From NCBI GenBank assembly GCA_964499285.1, contig CAZCLA010000015.1, positions 1 to 64,000 of the forward strand: DNA of 64,000 bases, written 5' to 3'. A program made the position numbers and the translations under genes. Under the pieces are notes generated by a model, which did no database searches, was not told where the DNA came from, and was given only the letters and a program-made list of their open reading frames with translations. Each line of letters starts with the position of its first letter. Position 1 is the stretch's first letter. Shown here one piece after another: positions 53,994-62,201 of this stretch. Source of the DNA: JAGFIY01 sp964499285. Its GTDB lineage: Bacteria > Bacteroidota > Ignavibacteria > Ignavibacteriales > Melioribacteraceae.

Positions 53994-54940
53994 GAGACCT
54001 CATCGCCTTTCACGCTTACTTCGTGAATTTCGTCTTTCATTTTGTTGTAGTGTTTCTTTTGAGCAACCAAAAATTGAATATCTTCTTTAACAATCTTATC
54101 CGATTTTTTTGCCATAAATTTTTTAGCGAACCATGGAAATTTTGGAAATATATTCTGCCAAAGAGTAATTTGTGTCATGCTTACGTGAGAATCATCAACT
54201 TGATAAACATGTTCGAGAATCAAAAGCACTCTTTCCTTAAATCGAGTTTCGAGCCGGGAGATATTTGGGAAATAAAATCTGTAATTTACATCGTGATGTT
54301 CCTGATTTCCGAAATAAATTTTTTCTCCAAGATTTCCTTTGTTAGATCGTTTATACGAACCTTTAATTCCGTCCTCTAGAAAATCAATATGAAATTCCGC
54401 GGGAAATTCATCTATTTGACCGAGAAGTTGTTTTATGGAATCGCGGTGAGTAAATGCAATATGATAAGGATCGATAAGACTTTCTGCTGTGGATTCGAGA
54501 TCCGCCTCAAAAATATATTCCTTATAGGTAAACGGCCAATCTTTCATTTCGGGAATATCTGTCGGCGAATATTTCTCTGCGTCATCGGCATTGCCGGCAA
54601 ATAGCCAGACCCAATTGTTGTAATCTTTTACGGCATATTTTTTTATAACTGCTTTTGGTGGAATTTTATTATCTGGAAGCTGCGAGGGGATTAAGACACA
54701 GTTTCCGCTCTTGTCGTATTCCCATCCATGATAACCGCAGACGGGTCTATCGTTATTTAAATATCCTAATGAAAGGTTAACGTTTCTATGACAGCATCTG
54801 TCCTCAAGTGCAATTGGATTGCCTTCTTTATCTCTGAATAAAATAATTTCTTCACCCAAAATTTTGAATGTTCTCATCTCGTTCACTAAATCTGAGGAGG
54901 GACAGACTAAATACCAATTATTTTTTAAAACTTCGTTCAT
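53994..54940 (-). CDS. Rieske non-haem iron oxygenase, C-terminus in gap
   Basis: 315 residues are visible. The Rieske [2Fe-2S] ligands are Cys49-x-His51 and Cys68-x2-His71 (RCCHRN...CGYHGWEYD). The mononuclear iron site is Asp157-x2-His160-x4-His165 (LIDPYHIAFTHRDS). It is an oxygenase alpha-subunit architecture without membrane segments. In the carotenoid operon it probably oxidises a ring or ring-methyl group, analogous to the Rieske protein CruH that works with CruE in cyanobacterial synechoxanthin formation (recollected). Start ATG 54940 overlaps the cyclase gene by 23 bp. Confidence 0.85.
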
Positions 54941-55610
54941 TTTTACCTTTTTCTAATTTTATAAATATAGAAGTAGCAATAAACAAAAGGGAAAAGCCGA
55001 AGAGGAAATCTTCAACAGGAACTGTCCAGATTCGAAAATCTAATTGATAAATAGGATCGTATGTAACAACGGGTCTCCATGTCAAATAACCGTTGAATAG
55101 TATTGTAAAAACAGCAACGAGGAGCAAGTAATAATAAAAATTTTTATGAAGAAACAGCTCGGTTTTCAAATATTTATCAACCAAAAACATAATTCCCGAA
55201 GAAACCATCACCAAAGCCGTGTATTCTTTATTTATTGTAAAGAAATAAACAGCGGCGGCAAACAGGGGAATCGGAAGAAGATACAAAACGTTTAAATTGT
55301 CAATTTCTTTGTCTTTAGTGAATCTATTAATCATCTCCCACGTAAACAGACATGCATATGGAACTGAAACGAAAAACAGAATCTCTTCAGGTGGAAGATT
55401 AAGAATTCGAAATCCCAAAGTATATTCACTGCTGAAAAACCAATGACGTCCGGTTACAGCAGCATCCCAAACTAAAAACGGAATGAGCGGAATAGATAAT
55501 GAGATTAAAGCTGATTTTGCTTTATCTAAAAAATAGAATCGCTTCATCGATCCGAAAATAACAGGACCAGAAATTACAATTATATTGAAAAGTAAATATT
55601 CGTATTTCAC
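54918..55610 (-). CDS. lycopene cyclase, fused CrtYc-CrtYd (CarR-domain) type
   Basis: This 230-residue integral membrane protein has about six to seven helices in two homologous halves. The paired signature motifs are LPPEEILFF (73-76 PPEE) and VPVEDFLFGF (198-201 PVED), preceded by LGFRILN and LDFRIWT. This matches heterodimeric-type lycopene cyclases in fused form, making gamma- or beta-carotene from lycopene. The start is GTG at 55610, one nucleotide after the crtB stop. Confidence 0.88.
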   Translation of the reverse strand: MKYEYLLFNIIVISGPVIFGSMKRFYFLDKAKSALISLSIPLIPFLVWDAAVTGRHWFFSSEYTLGFRILNLPPEEILFFVSVPYACLFTWEMINRFTKDKEIDNLNVLYLLPIPLFAAAVYFFTINKEYTALVMVSSGIMFLVDKYLKTELFLHKNFYYYLLLVAVFTILFNGYLTWRPVVTYDPIYQLDFRIWTVPVEDFLFGFSLLFIATSIFIKLEKGKNERSFKK

Positions 55611-55611
55611 T

Positions 55612-56457
55612 TTATGTTAATCTCAATACTTTTATTTCAATAACAGATTTTAACAGCAGAACTAATTTTTGGATGTTCGATACTCGCACTCTTCTTTTCA
55701 TTAATTCTTTAATATCGAGCCGTTTGATTTTTTTGAATAAAATAAGGTAATATAAATATGCAGAATAAACTCCAATCTTAACACCGATTGGAAGTTTTTT
55801 TATGCCATTCAACGCTTCGGCAAACTCATTTTCAATTTCTTTTTCAAGTTTTTGTTTGTTCAAGTTGTCGATAAAATCATTATGGTGAACATCTGGCAAA
55901 TAAATTCTTCCTCTTTCACTTAAATCGCTTTTTATATCTCGCAGAAAATTTACCTTTTGAAAAGCGGATCCCAGCATTCTCGCTGGGTGAACCAAGTCAT
56001 CGTATTTCTGTTGGTTGCCTCCGGCAAAAACTTTTAAGCACATCAATCCAACAACTTCGGCAGAGCCATGAATATATTCATCATAATTATTTCTTTCATA
56101 GGAGTTTTCGTAAAGATCCATTTCCATACTTTTCAGAAATGATTCAACTAACCTAATATCGATATTATATTCTCGGACAACGGCAGCAAATGAATTTAAA
56201 ATCGGATTTGTTGAAATGCCTTCTTCGATCGCGGCATAAGTATCACGGCGAAAATCATTAAGAAGTTTTTTCTTATCATAACCATGAAACGTATCGACAA
56301 TTTCGTCCGCAATTCGCACAAATCCGTAAACCGCATAAATTGGATCTCTGTATTCGAGAGAAAATGCTTTTATTCCCCATCCGAAAGATGTGCTGTAAGC
56401 ATGAGTAATATCCTTACTCAGCTTATAGCTTAATTTGTTATAGTCTTGCAAATTCAT
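55612..56457 (-). CDS. crtB: phytoene synthase
   Basis: This 281-residue trans-prenyltransferase condenses two GGPP to phytoene. Asp-rich motifs are DEIVD near residue 51 and NFLRDIKSD, with GSAEVVGLMCLKVF between them. The ATG at 56457 has AAAGGA upstream and overlaps crtI by 20 bp. A TTG two codons earlier is less likely. Confidence 0.95.
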   Translation of the reverse strand: MNLQDYNKLSYKLSKDITHAYSTSFGWGIKAFSLEYRDPIYAVYGFVRIADEIVDTFHGYDKKKLLNDFRRDTYAAIEEGISTNPILNSFAAVVREYNIDIRLVESFLKSMEMDLYENSYERNNYDEYIHGSAEVVGLMCLKVFAGGNQQKYDDLVHPARMLGSAFQKVNFLRDIKSDLSERGRIYLPDVHHNDFIDNLNKQKLEKEIENEFAEALNGIKKLPIGVKIGVYSAYLYYLILFKKIKRLDIKELMKRRVRVSNIQKLVLLLKSVIEIKVLRLT

Positions 56458-57916
56458 TTTCAATCCTTTCAGTTACTAATTTAGAACCGATTACCACCAT
56501 TGGAAGTCCGGTGCCGGGAGTTGTTGATGCTCCTACATAGAAAAGGTTTTTAAAATTTTCATCAAAATTTTGTGGACGAAAAGCACCGACTTGATTTAAA
56601 TCATGAGCCAGCCCTAACCCCGAACCTTTATAAAGATTAAATTTTTGCTGCCAATCGATGGGAGTTAGCACTGTTTTAGTTAATGTGTTTTCTTCTAGAT
56701 TAAATCCGATTCGAGATGAAAGATCTTTGATAATCTGCGCGGCCAATTCATCTTTATCGCCCCAATCCGGCTTGTATCTTAAGTCTGGAACAGGGCAAAG
56801 TATAAATAAATTTTCACATCCATCCGGGGCGCATGTTTTATCAGAGGCTGATGACATATTTACATAGTAATAGGGTTTTTGCGGAGAAACTGAGGAAGTA
56901 AAAATTGTATCCGCATATTCTTTAAAATTGCTTCCCAAAAAGTAATTGTGATGAATCAGATTGTTTATTTTTCCTTTTACGCCGAGATAAATCGTAAACG
57001 GCGAAAGTGTCCAATGAAGTTTATCCAATCTGGATTCCGAAAATTTTTCTCTTCCCAAAATTTTACCTCTGAACGATGCAGCATCAGAATTAGAAATAAA
57101 AATATCTGCGTGATGAATATTTCCATGATTGTCAATTGCAGAAACTATCTCTTTGCCTTCGTACTTCAGTTGAACAATTTCCGAATCAAAGACAAACTCT
57201 ACATTTCTGGATTTTAAAATGTTCACTATTTCTTCGGTGATTTTATACATTCCTCCTTCAACAGCCCAGTATCCATCGTTTTCAAGTTCTGTATAGTTTA
57301 ATATCGAATAAATAGAAGGAGTATGAAAAGGCGTTGAACCTAAAAAGAATGCGACCAGAGAAAAAATTATTTTCACTTCGTCGGATTGAAAATTTTTATC
57401 AAGTTCTTTCCACATCGATTTAAATAGATAAGGAATATGCTTGAATGGAACGCCGGTTAGTTTCAGCAAATATTCAAGCTTATTATCAAAATTTGTTTTT
57501 ATAACCTTATCGTTTGTATCGTTGTAGAAATCTCTTGCTCTCCCCAGGTACTTTTGAATCTTTTGAATTAATTCGGGTTCAACGGATTCAAACTCCCTCT
57601 GCAGCTCTGCGAGGTTTTTATAAATTTTAAACGGCTTTTTTCGGTTCTCAAAAAACACTTGATAAATGGGTTCGAGCGGATTTAGCACGAGGGGATTTTT
57701 TACGCCCGCGTCCGAAAACAACTCATCAAACTCGTAAGACATACTCATAAACGAGGGACCCAAATCAAATTTGAATCCCTCTTTTTCCATTGTATTTAGT
57801 CTTCCGCCCGGAGTAGAATATTTCTCTATTATCTTAACGTCATATCCTTTGTTTGAAAGACGCAGAGCAGTTGCTAAACCGCCCAAACCCGAACCAATGA
57901 TTATTACTTTTTCCAT
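56438..57916 (-). CDS. crtI: phytoene desaturase (CrtI type)
   Basis: This 492-residue FAD-dependent desaturase has the dinucleotide motif VIIIGSGLGGLATALRLSNKGY and EKYSTPGGRLNTM. The C-terminal CrtI signature is LFYVGASTTPGTGLPMVVIGSKLV. It converts phytoene to lycopene. It is co-directional with crtB and 27 nt after the fasciclin gene. Confidence 0.95.
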   Translation of the reverse strand: MEKVIIIGSGLGGLATALRLSNKGYDVKIIEKYSTPGGRLNTMEKEGFKFDLGPSFMSMSYEFDELFSDAGVKNPLVLNPLEPIYQVFFENRKKPFKIYKNLAELQREFESVEPELIQKIQKYLGRARDFYNDTNDKVIKTNFDNKLEYLLKLTGVPFKHIPYLFKSMWKELDKNFQSDEVKIIFSLVAFFLGSTPFHTPSIYSILNYTELENDGYWAVEGGMYKITEEIVNILKSRNVEFVFDSEIVQLKYEGKEIVSAIDNHGNIHHADIFISNSDAASFRGKILGREKFSESRLDKLHWTLSPFTIYLGVKGKINNLIHHNYFLGSNFKEYADTIFTSSVSPQKPYYYVNMSSASDKTCAPDGCENLFILCPVPDLRYKPDWGDKDELAAQIIKDLSSRIGFNLEENTLTKTVLTPIDWQQKFNLYKGSGLGLAHDLNQVGAFRPQNFDENFKNLFYVGASTTPGTGLPMVVIGSKLVTERIENEFARL

Positions 57917-57943
57917 TTAAACCTCGCAGGCAATTAAGTTAAT

Positions 57944-58456
57944 TTACTTCTTTTCCGGGATTAGAAAAGTATCTATTACGTGAATAACACCGTTTGAAGC
58001 CTCTACATCAACTGCAATAACTTTAGATCCATTTATCATTACACCGTTATCATCTGATTTGATCTTAAGCAGGTCACCCGAAACAGTGGACGCTTCAGTC
58101 AAGGTAACTACGTCAGATGACATTACTTTTCCGGCAATTACGTGATAAAGTAAGATACTTTTAAGTGTTTTGGTATCCTTAAGAAGATTCTCGACTGTTC
58201 CTTCGGGAAGTTTTGCAAATGCTTCATCAGTTGGAGCAAAAACTGTAAAAGGTCCTTCTTTCTGCAGTTCAGCATCTAAGCCTGTAGCTTGCAAAGCCGC
58301 AGCCAAAGTTGTGAAATTACCTGCTTCGACAGCAACTTCAACAATGTTTTTTTTGTTGTTTGTCTTATCATCACCGGCGAATAGGTCGGACAACCCAAAT
58401 GAAAGAACTAAGATTAAGAAAAAAGATACGTTTCTTACTGATTTATATAGTGTCAT
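57944..58456 (-). CDS. secreted fasciclin-domain protein
   Basis: This 170-residue protein has a signal peptide (FFLILVLSFGLSDLFAG) followed by one FAS1 domain: FTTLAAALQATGLDAELQ, GPFTVFAPTDEAFAKLP, LLYHVIAGKVMSSDV, ASNGVIHVIDTFLIP. Fasciclin genes often accompany light-induced carotenoid/photolyase loci; their role there is not established. Its start overlaps the upstream stop (ATGA). Confidence 0.93.
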   Translation of the reverse strand: MTLYKSVRNVSFFLILVLSFGLSDLFAGDDKTNNKKNIVEVAVEAGNFTTLAAALQATGLDAELQKEGPFTVFAPTDEAFAKLPEGTVENLLKDTKTLKSILLYHVIAGKVMSSDVVTLTEASTVSGDLLKIKSDDNGVMINGSKVIAVDVEASNGVIHVIDTFLIPEKK

Positions 58457-58917
58457 TTTGTTACTCCTTTTGTGTTGAATAATTGATTTATTTTGTTTTT
58501 TCTGAAGTCGAATATTGCTTTCAAATTTTTTCTGACATAGATGTTATTAATTAGGTCCCCGATTGGACCGCCATACAATTTATAGTCAATATTATCGGTG
58601 ATCTTTGTTTTATCCCCTTCACTTTCAAACAAGTGTGTATGATGCCAATATTTATAGGGACCTTTCTTCTGAACATCAACAAACTTATAAGGCGGATCAT
58701 AATCGGTAATAATCGTTTTCCACTTCAAAGGAACACTGAAAAGGTCAATTTTATAATCAAACTCCGCATCTTTTTTCATTATTAGCGGTTTTGGAGTAAT
58801 AATTTCAAATTTCATCCAATCCGGAGTAATTATACTGAGGTTTTCGGGTTTTTCGAAAAACTCGAAAACCTCATTTAAGTTTGCATCAACAATTTGTTCA
58901 ATGAAGATGTTAAACAT
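58453..58917 (-). CDS. SRPBCC (START-like) family protein
   Basis: This 154-residue soluble protein has DANLNEVFEFFEKPENLSIITPDWM, PYKFVDVQKKGPYKYWHHTHLFE and a C-terminal amphipathic helix (NIYVRKNLKAIFDFRK). The helix-grip fold binds hydrophobic ligands. A role in handling carotenoid or lipid is speculation from context. It lies five nt after the DUF4397 gene. Confidence 0.85.
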   Translation of the reverse strand: MFNIFIEQIVDANLNEVFEFFEKPENLSIITPDWMKFEIITPKPLIMKKDAEFDYKIDLFSVPLKWKTIITDYDPPYKFVDVQKKGPYKYWHHTHLFESEGDKTKITDNIDYKLYGGPIGDLINNIYVRKNLKAIFDFRKNKINQLFNTKGVTK

Positions 58918-58922
58918 TGTTT

Positions 58923-60245
58923 TTATAATCCTAGTACTTCGTTGTTGATAATAATTTGAGCACCTAAAGCTTGATCTCCTGTACCATTAACAAAGCCTTT
59001 TGCAAAAACTGTGTAGATATCTTGATTTTCAAGCATAACACCAGGAAGTTCAAGTACAACTGTTTCTGTTCCGGCAAGTCTTACCTGAAGATCATATGTT
59101 CCTGCATCAAACGGGGTAAACTCCGAGTAACTCTTGAAGGAAACATTTCCGAACAATACCATTCCGTTCGTTAATGTGATATCTACGGCCGGGGCATCAG
59201 GCGACAAGTGAATAAATCTTAAATGTGCTTTTCTGTTTGCAGGCATTGCAAGATTATCTTCTAAAATTAAAGGTTCAATGCTGGAAACATTGTTGACTGC
59301 AAATACTGAGTAATCTTTGTAAGCATTGAACAAAATATTACCTTCGATTGCAGTCGTTGATGTTCCAGAAACATTAACTTTTATATTTTGAGTGCCAGCA
59401 TTTATGTTTAAGTATCCTGTATTGTTCGGGAAAGTCAATCCGGTTCCAACAACAGCATCATTTAGAAGTAGGTCGACAGCCGGGGCATTAGGACTTGCGT
59501 GGACTACTTTTACATTCGCGGTTGCTACTTCAAGATCAACAAATGATGTACCCTGATTATTATCAACGTATGTTCTTACGTTAAATGGATATGAATCATC
59601 ACCGTTTAATGTTCCTTGTGCCATAACTGTGTAAATCATTCCGGACATTAAAGGAACATTGCCGAGAATCACAACTTCCTCGTTCAATCCCGCAGGTGTT
59701 ACTGCCAAGTTATATGTTCCTTCAGGAACTTCGATATAATCTGCGATAGTCTTGAATTCTGCATTTCCGAACAATGTTGATCCCATACCGTTATTAACTT
59801 TAATATCGACTGCAGGAGCATCTGGTGCAGCATGTATAAAACGAACCTTTGCACTGCCGGAACTCATTCTGTCATCTTCTGAAATTATGGCTTCGATAGA
59901 TGTGAGATTATTAACCGCATATATTGTTAGCTCTTGATTTGCATATATAGTAACTGCTGCAGAAATTACCGGTGTTGTAGTTCCGGCTGCAGTAACAATA
60001 ATGTTCTTTTCACCCTCTTCCAGTTCGGTGTAACCTGAACTTTCACCATAACTTAAATTGCTGATTACCTCTACATCATTTACCCATACATCCACAGCGG
60101 GCGCATCATAACCAGCATGAATAACTCTCACTTGAGCTTTACCCAATTCCTGAACAGGTGTATTAATTGTATCGTTATCATCAGCACAGCTGATAAAAAA
60201 TGCTGCACTTAGAAAAACAAAAAGAAATTTGCTTAGTAGTTTCAT
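58923..60245 (-). CDS. lipoprotein with four DUF4397 repeats
   Basis: This 440-residue protein has lipobox FISC near residue 20. Four repeats each start with an H-x-x-x-(D/N)-APAVD motif: IHAGYDAPAVDV, IHAAPDAPAVDI, VHASPNAPAVDL, IHLSPDAPAVDI. The function of DUF4397 is unknown. It is the first gene of the operon that continues through SRPBCC, fasciclin and carotenoid genes, and its promoter carries the CarH-like operator. An RBS AAGGA lies 7 nt before the ATG. Confidence 0.92.
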   Translation of the reverse strand: MKLLSKFLFVFLSAAFFISCADDNDTINTPVQELGKAQVRVIHAGYDAPAVDVWVNDVEVISNLSYGESSGYTELEEGEKNIIVTAAGTTTPVISAAVTIYANQELTIYAVNNLTSIEAIISEDDRMSSGSAKVRFIHAAPDAPAVDIKVNNGMGSTLFGNAEFKTIADYIEVPEGTYNLAVTPAGLNEEVVILGNVPLMSGMIYTVMAQGTLNGDDSYPFNVRTYVDNNQGTSFVDLEVATANVKVVHASPNAPAVDLLLNDAVVGTGLTFPNNTGYLNINAGTQNIKVNVSGTSTTAIEGNILFNAYKDYSVFAVNNVSSIEPLILEDNLAMPANRKAHLRFIHLSPDAPAVDITLTNGMVLFGNVSFKSYSEFTPFDAGTYDLQVRLAGTETVVLELPGVMLENQDIYTVFAKGFVNGTGDQALGAQIIINNEVLGL

Positions 60246-60297
60246 TTTGGATCCTTTCGTATATGTTTTAGATTTTGTGTCGAATTAATGTCTAGGG

Positions 60298-60328
60298 CAA
60301 ATATAGCTTATTGTCTAGGATTTGTCAA
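60298..60328 (-). promoter_or_regulatory. DUF4397/carotenoid operon promoter with overlapping CarH-type operator
   Basis: On the minus strand TTGACA (60328-60323), a 17-nt spacer and TATATTTG (60305-60298) fit the Bacteroidota TTG/TAnnTTTG promoter. The operator TTGACAA-N4-TAGACAA (60328-60311) covers the -33 box and spacer. A further degenerate half-site is at 60288-60294. Confidence 0.75.
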
Positions 60329-60353
60329 GTCTTTTTTAACAATATTTTTCTAA

Positions 60354-60370
60354 TTGTCCTAAATTGTCTA
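60354..60370. promoter_or_regulatory. central CarH-type half-site pair
   Basis: TTGTCCT-N3-TTGTCTA lies between the two promoters, with 10-bp phasing. It may let a regulator on both outer sites interact or form an array. Confidence 0.55.
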
Positions 60371-60388
60371 TAATTATAAACATATTGC

Positions 60389-60419
60389 TTGACAACAGCT
60401 AGACAATTGCTTACATTTG
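60389..60419 (+). promoter_or_regulatory. carH promoter with overlapping CarH-type operator
   Basis: TTGACA (60389-60394), a 17-nt spacer and TACATTTG (60412-60419) form the promoter. The operator TTGACAA-N4-TAGACAA (60389-60406) is identical in layout to the one on the other strand. The -7 element ends 4 nt before the ATG, so the transcript may be leaderless. Confidence 0.75.
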
Positions 60420-60423
60420 AGAT

Positions 60424-61356
60424 ATGGAAAATGATTATAAATACCCGATAAAAGCTGTCTCGGAAATAACGGGACTTACCGTTCACGCAATTAGGGCATG
60501 GGAAAAAAGATATAATGCCGTTGAACCTGCGCGGACAGATACTAACAGAAGATTGTATTCTTCAAGAGATCTTGAGAAATTGACTCTCTTGAAAAAAGCG
60601 ACCGAATACGGCCACAGTATAAGCGGAATTGCCTCTCTTTCAGTAGAAGAGCTGATTAAGCTTCTCGGAAAGAATCATGCTTTTGATGAAAAAGCCGGTT
60701 CGATGAAACCTAAAACGACATCAAACGGCGAGACAAAAATTCAGCGGTTTGTTGATGCAATGAATAATTACGACGGAAAGAAATTAGAAGAACTACTTCA
60801 TCATGCTTCCGTTGAATACAGCAGAACCAAACTTCTGGAAAATTTGATAACACCATTAATAATAACAATCGGTGATATGTGGCATAAAGGTGAGATAAGA
60901 GTTTCTCACGAACATTTTGCTACTTCAATAATCAGAAAATTTTTGTTGAATCTTCTTGAAGCACAAAACATTCCTGAAACCGCACCTAATATTGTCATCT
61001 GTACTCCGAAAGGACAGACACATGAACTAGGTGCGCTTGTTGTTGCAAATTTTGCTGCTAACGAAGGATGGAATGTAACGTACCTTGGAGCCGATCTTCC
61101 AATGGAAGATGTGGTTTCTGCTGCAGAGGAAACAAAAAGTCGTGTGATATGTTTTTCGATAGTTTATCCCTCGGATGATATTTTCTTGGTTAAAGAATTT
61201 GAAAGACTTGATCATATTTGTCCGCCGGATATCACAATACTTGCTGGCGGGGCAAGCGTGGGAGGATATAAAGAAATTCTAAAAAAAGTTGGGGCTATAA
61301 TTATAGAGGACAATTCAGGTCTTTCGGATAAATTTAGATTACTCAGGAAATTCTAA
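60424..61356 (+). CDS. carH: CarH/LitR-type B12-dependent light-sensing MerR regulator
   Basis: This 310-residue protein has a MerR helix-turn-helix (YPIKAVSEITGLTVHAIRAWEKRY; NRRLYSS) at residues 7-75, a linker and a four-helix cobalamin cap. The cap has the W-x9-EH motif (Trp153, His154, Glu163, His164 in MWHKGEIRVSHEHFATS). The Rossmann B12-binding domain has the lower-axial His200 in GQTHELGAL and GADLPMEDV. CarH binds DNA as a tetramer with AdoCbl in the dark and falls apart in light. It divergently faces the carotenoid operon and has operators in the shared region, implying autoregulation. It is convergent with, and directly abuts, the EamA gene. Confidence 0.93.
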   Translation: MENDYKYPIKAVSEITGLTVHAIRAWEKRYNAVEPARTDTNRRLYSSRDLEKLTLLKKATEYGHSISGIASLSVEELIKLLGKNHAFDEKAGSMKPKTTSNGETKIQRFVDAMNNYDGKKLEELLHHASVEYSRTKLLENLITPLIITIGDMWHKGEIRVSHEHFATSIIRKFLLNLLEAQNIPETAPNIVICTPKGQTHELGALVVANFAANEGWNVTYLGADLPMEDVVSAAEETKSRVICFSIVYPSDDIFLVKEFERLDHICPPDITILAGGASVGGYKEILKKVGAIIIEDNSGLSDKFRLLRKF

Positions 61357-62196
61357 TCATAAATTAAGAAGAACAATTGCGGCAATGCCTGTAAGCAAAG
61401 CCGCAGTTGAATATACATTCCAAGTTTCTTTCCAAAATATTCTCACAACTGTTGCCGTAACAATTATTATAGCCATATTTACAACCGGATAAACATAAAC
61501 GGCGCTGAACTTATCCAAAGCGTTTATAAGAAAATGAGAACTTAAGATATTAGGTATTCCCATAATAATTCCTAGAACAGCACTTTTCCTGTGAAAATTG
61601 ATTCGTCTGAATATCACCACCATAAGTGAAATTACAAATGCGGATGTAAATATAGTCAGCAGAAAAAAAGCTTTTTGCGACGGATGAAAATTTGCTTGAA
61701 AAATTTTCATATAAAAATCCGCCAAGCCTATACCAAGAAGAACAGCAATCAAGAACAAGAATTTTTTTAATCCATCAACATCTTTGTTGTTTCTTTGTAC
61801 AGATAGATAAAAGAGATAAATTGTAACTGCAGTCACCAGAAGTCCAAACGATTGAAATAAGGAAGGTAGTTCCAAATAAATTAACATTGAGAGAATAACA
61901 GGAACAAAAACAGAAAGTCTCGAACTTAAAGTTGAAATTGCCCCACCGCTGTAAGTGACGGATTTTGAAAAAGCAAAGATGGAAGCAACGAATAAAACTC
62001 CAGCCGAAATACCTATTAAAGCTAAATCCCACGAAAAAGGAACAGGCTCTTTTAAATAGAAGATTAATCCCAAAACGGAAGCGGCAAAATAATTGCCGGT
62101 GATAAGCAGCATCGAGTCCCAGTTTTTAACACTGTTAATTTTTAATATGACAGCAATGCTAGAGGAACATATTATAGTGAGAATTAAATCAATCAT
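61357..62196 (-). CDS. EamA/DMT-type transporter
   Basis: This 279-residue protein has about ten hydrophobic helices in two EamA halves (e.g. SSSIAVILKINSVKNW; SGGAISTLSSRLSVFVPVILS; C-terminal YSTAALLTGIAAIVLL). Substrate is unknown. It starts 5 nt after the photolyase stop, so the two are co-transcribed. Confidence 0.85.
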   Translation of the reverse strand: MIDLILTIICSSSIAVILKINSVKNWDSMLLITGNYFAASVLGLIFYLKEPVPFSWDLALIGISAGVLFVASIFAFSKSVTYSGGAISTLSSRLSVFVPVILSMLIYLELPSLFQSFGLLVTAVTIYLFYLSVQRNNKDVDGLKKFLFLIAVLLGIGLADFYMKIFQANFHPSQKAFFLLTIFTSAFVISLMVVIFRRINFHRKSAVLGIIMGIPNILSSHFLINALDKFSAVYVYPVVNMAIIIVTATVVRIFWKETWNVYSTAALLTGIAAIVLLNL

Positions 62197-62201
62197 AGGA
62201 A

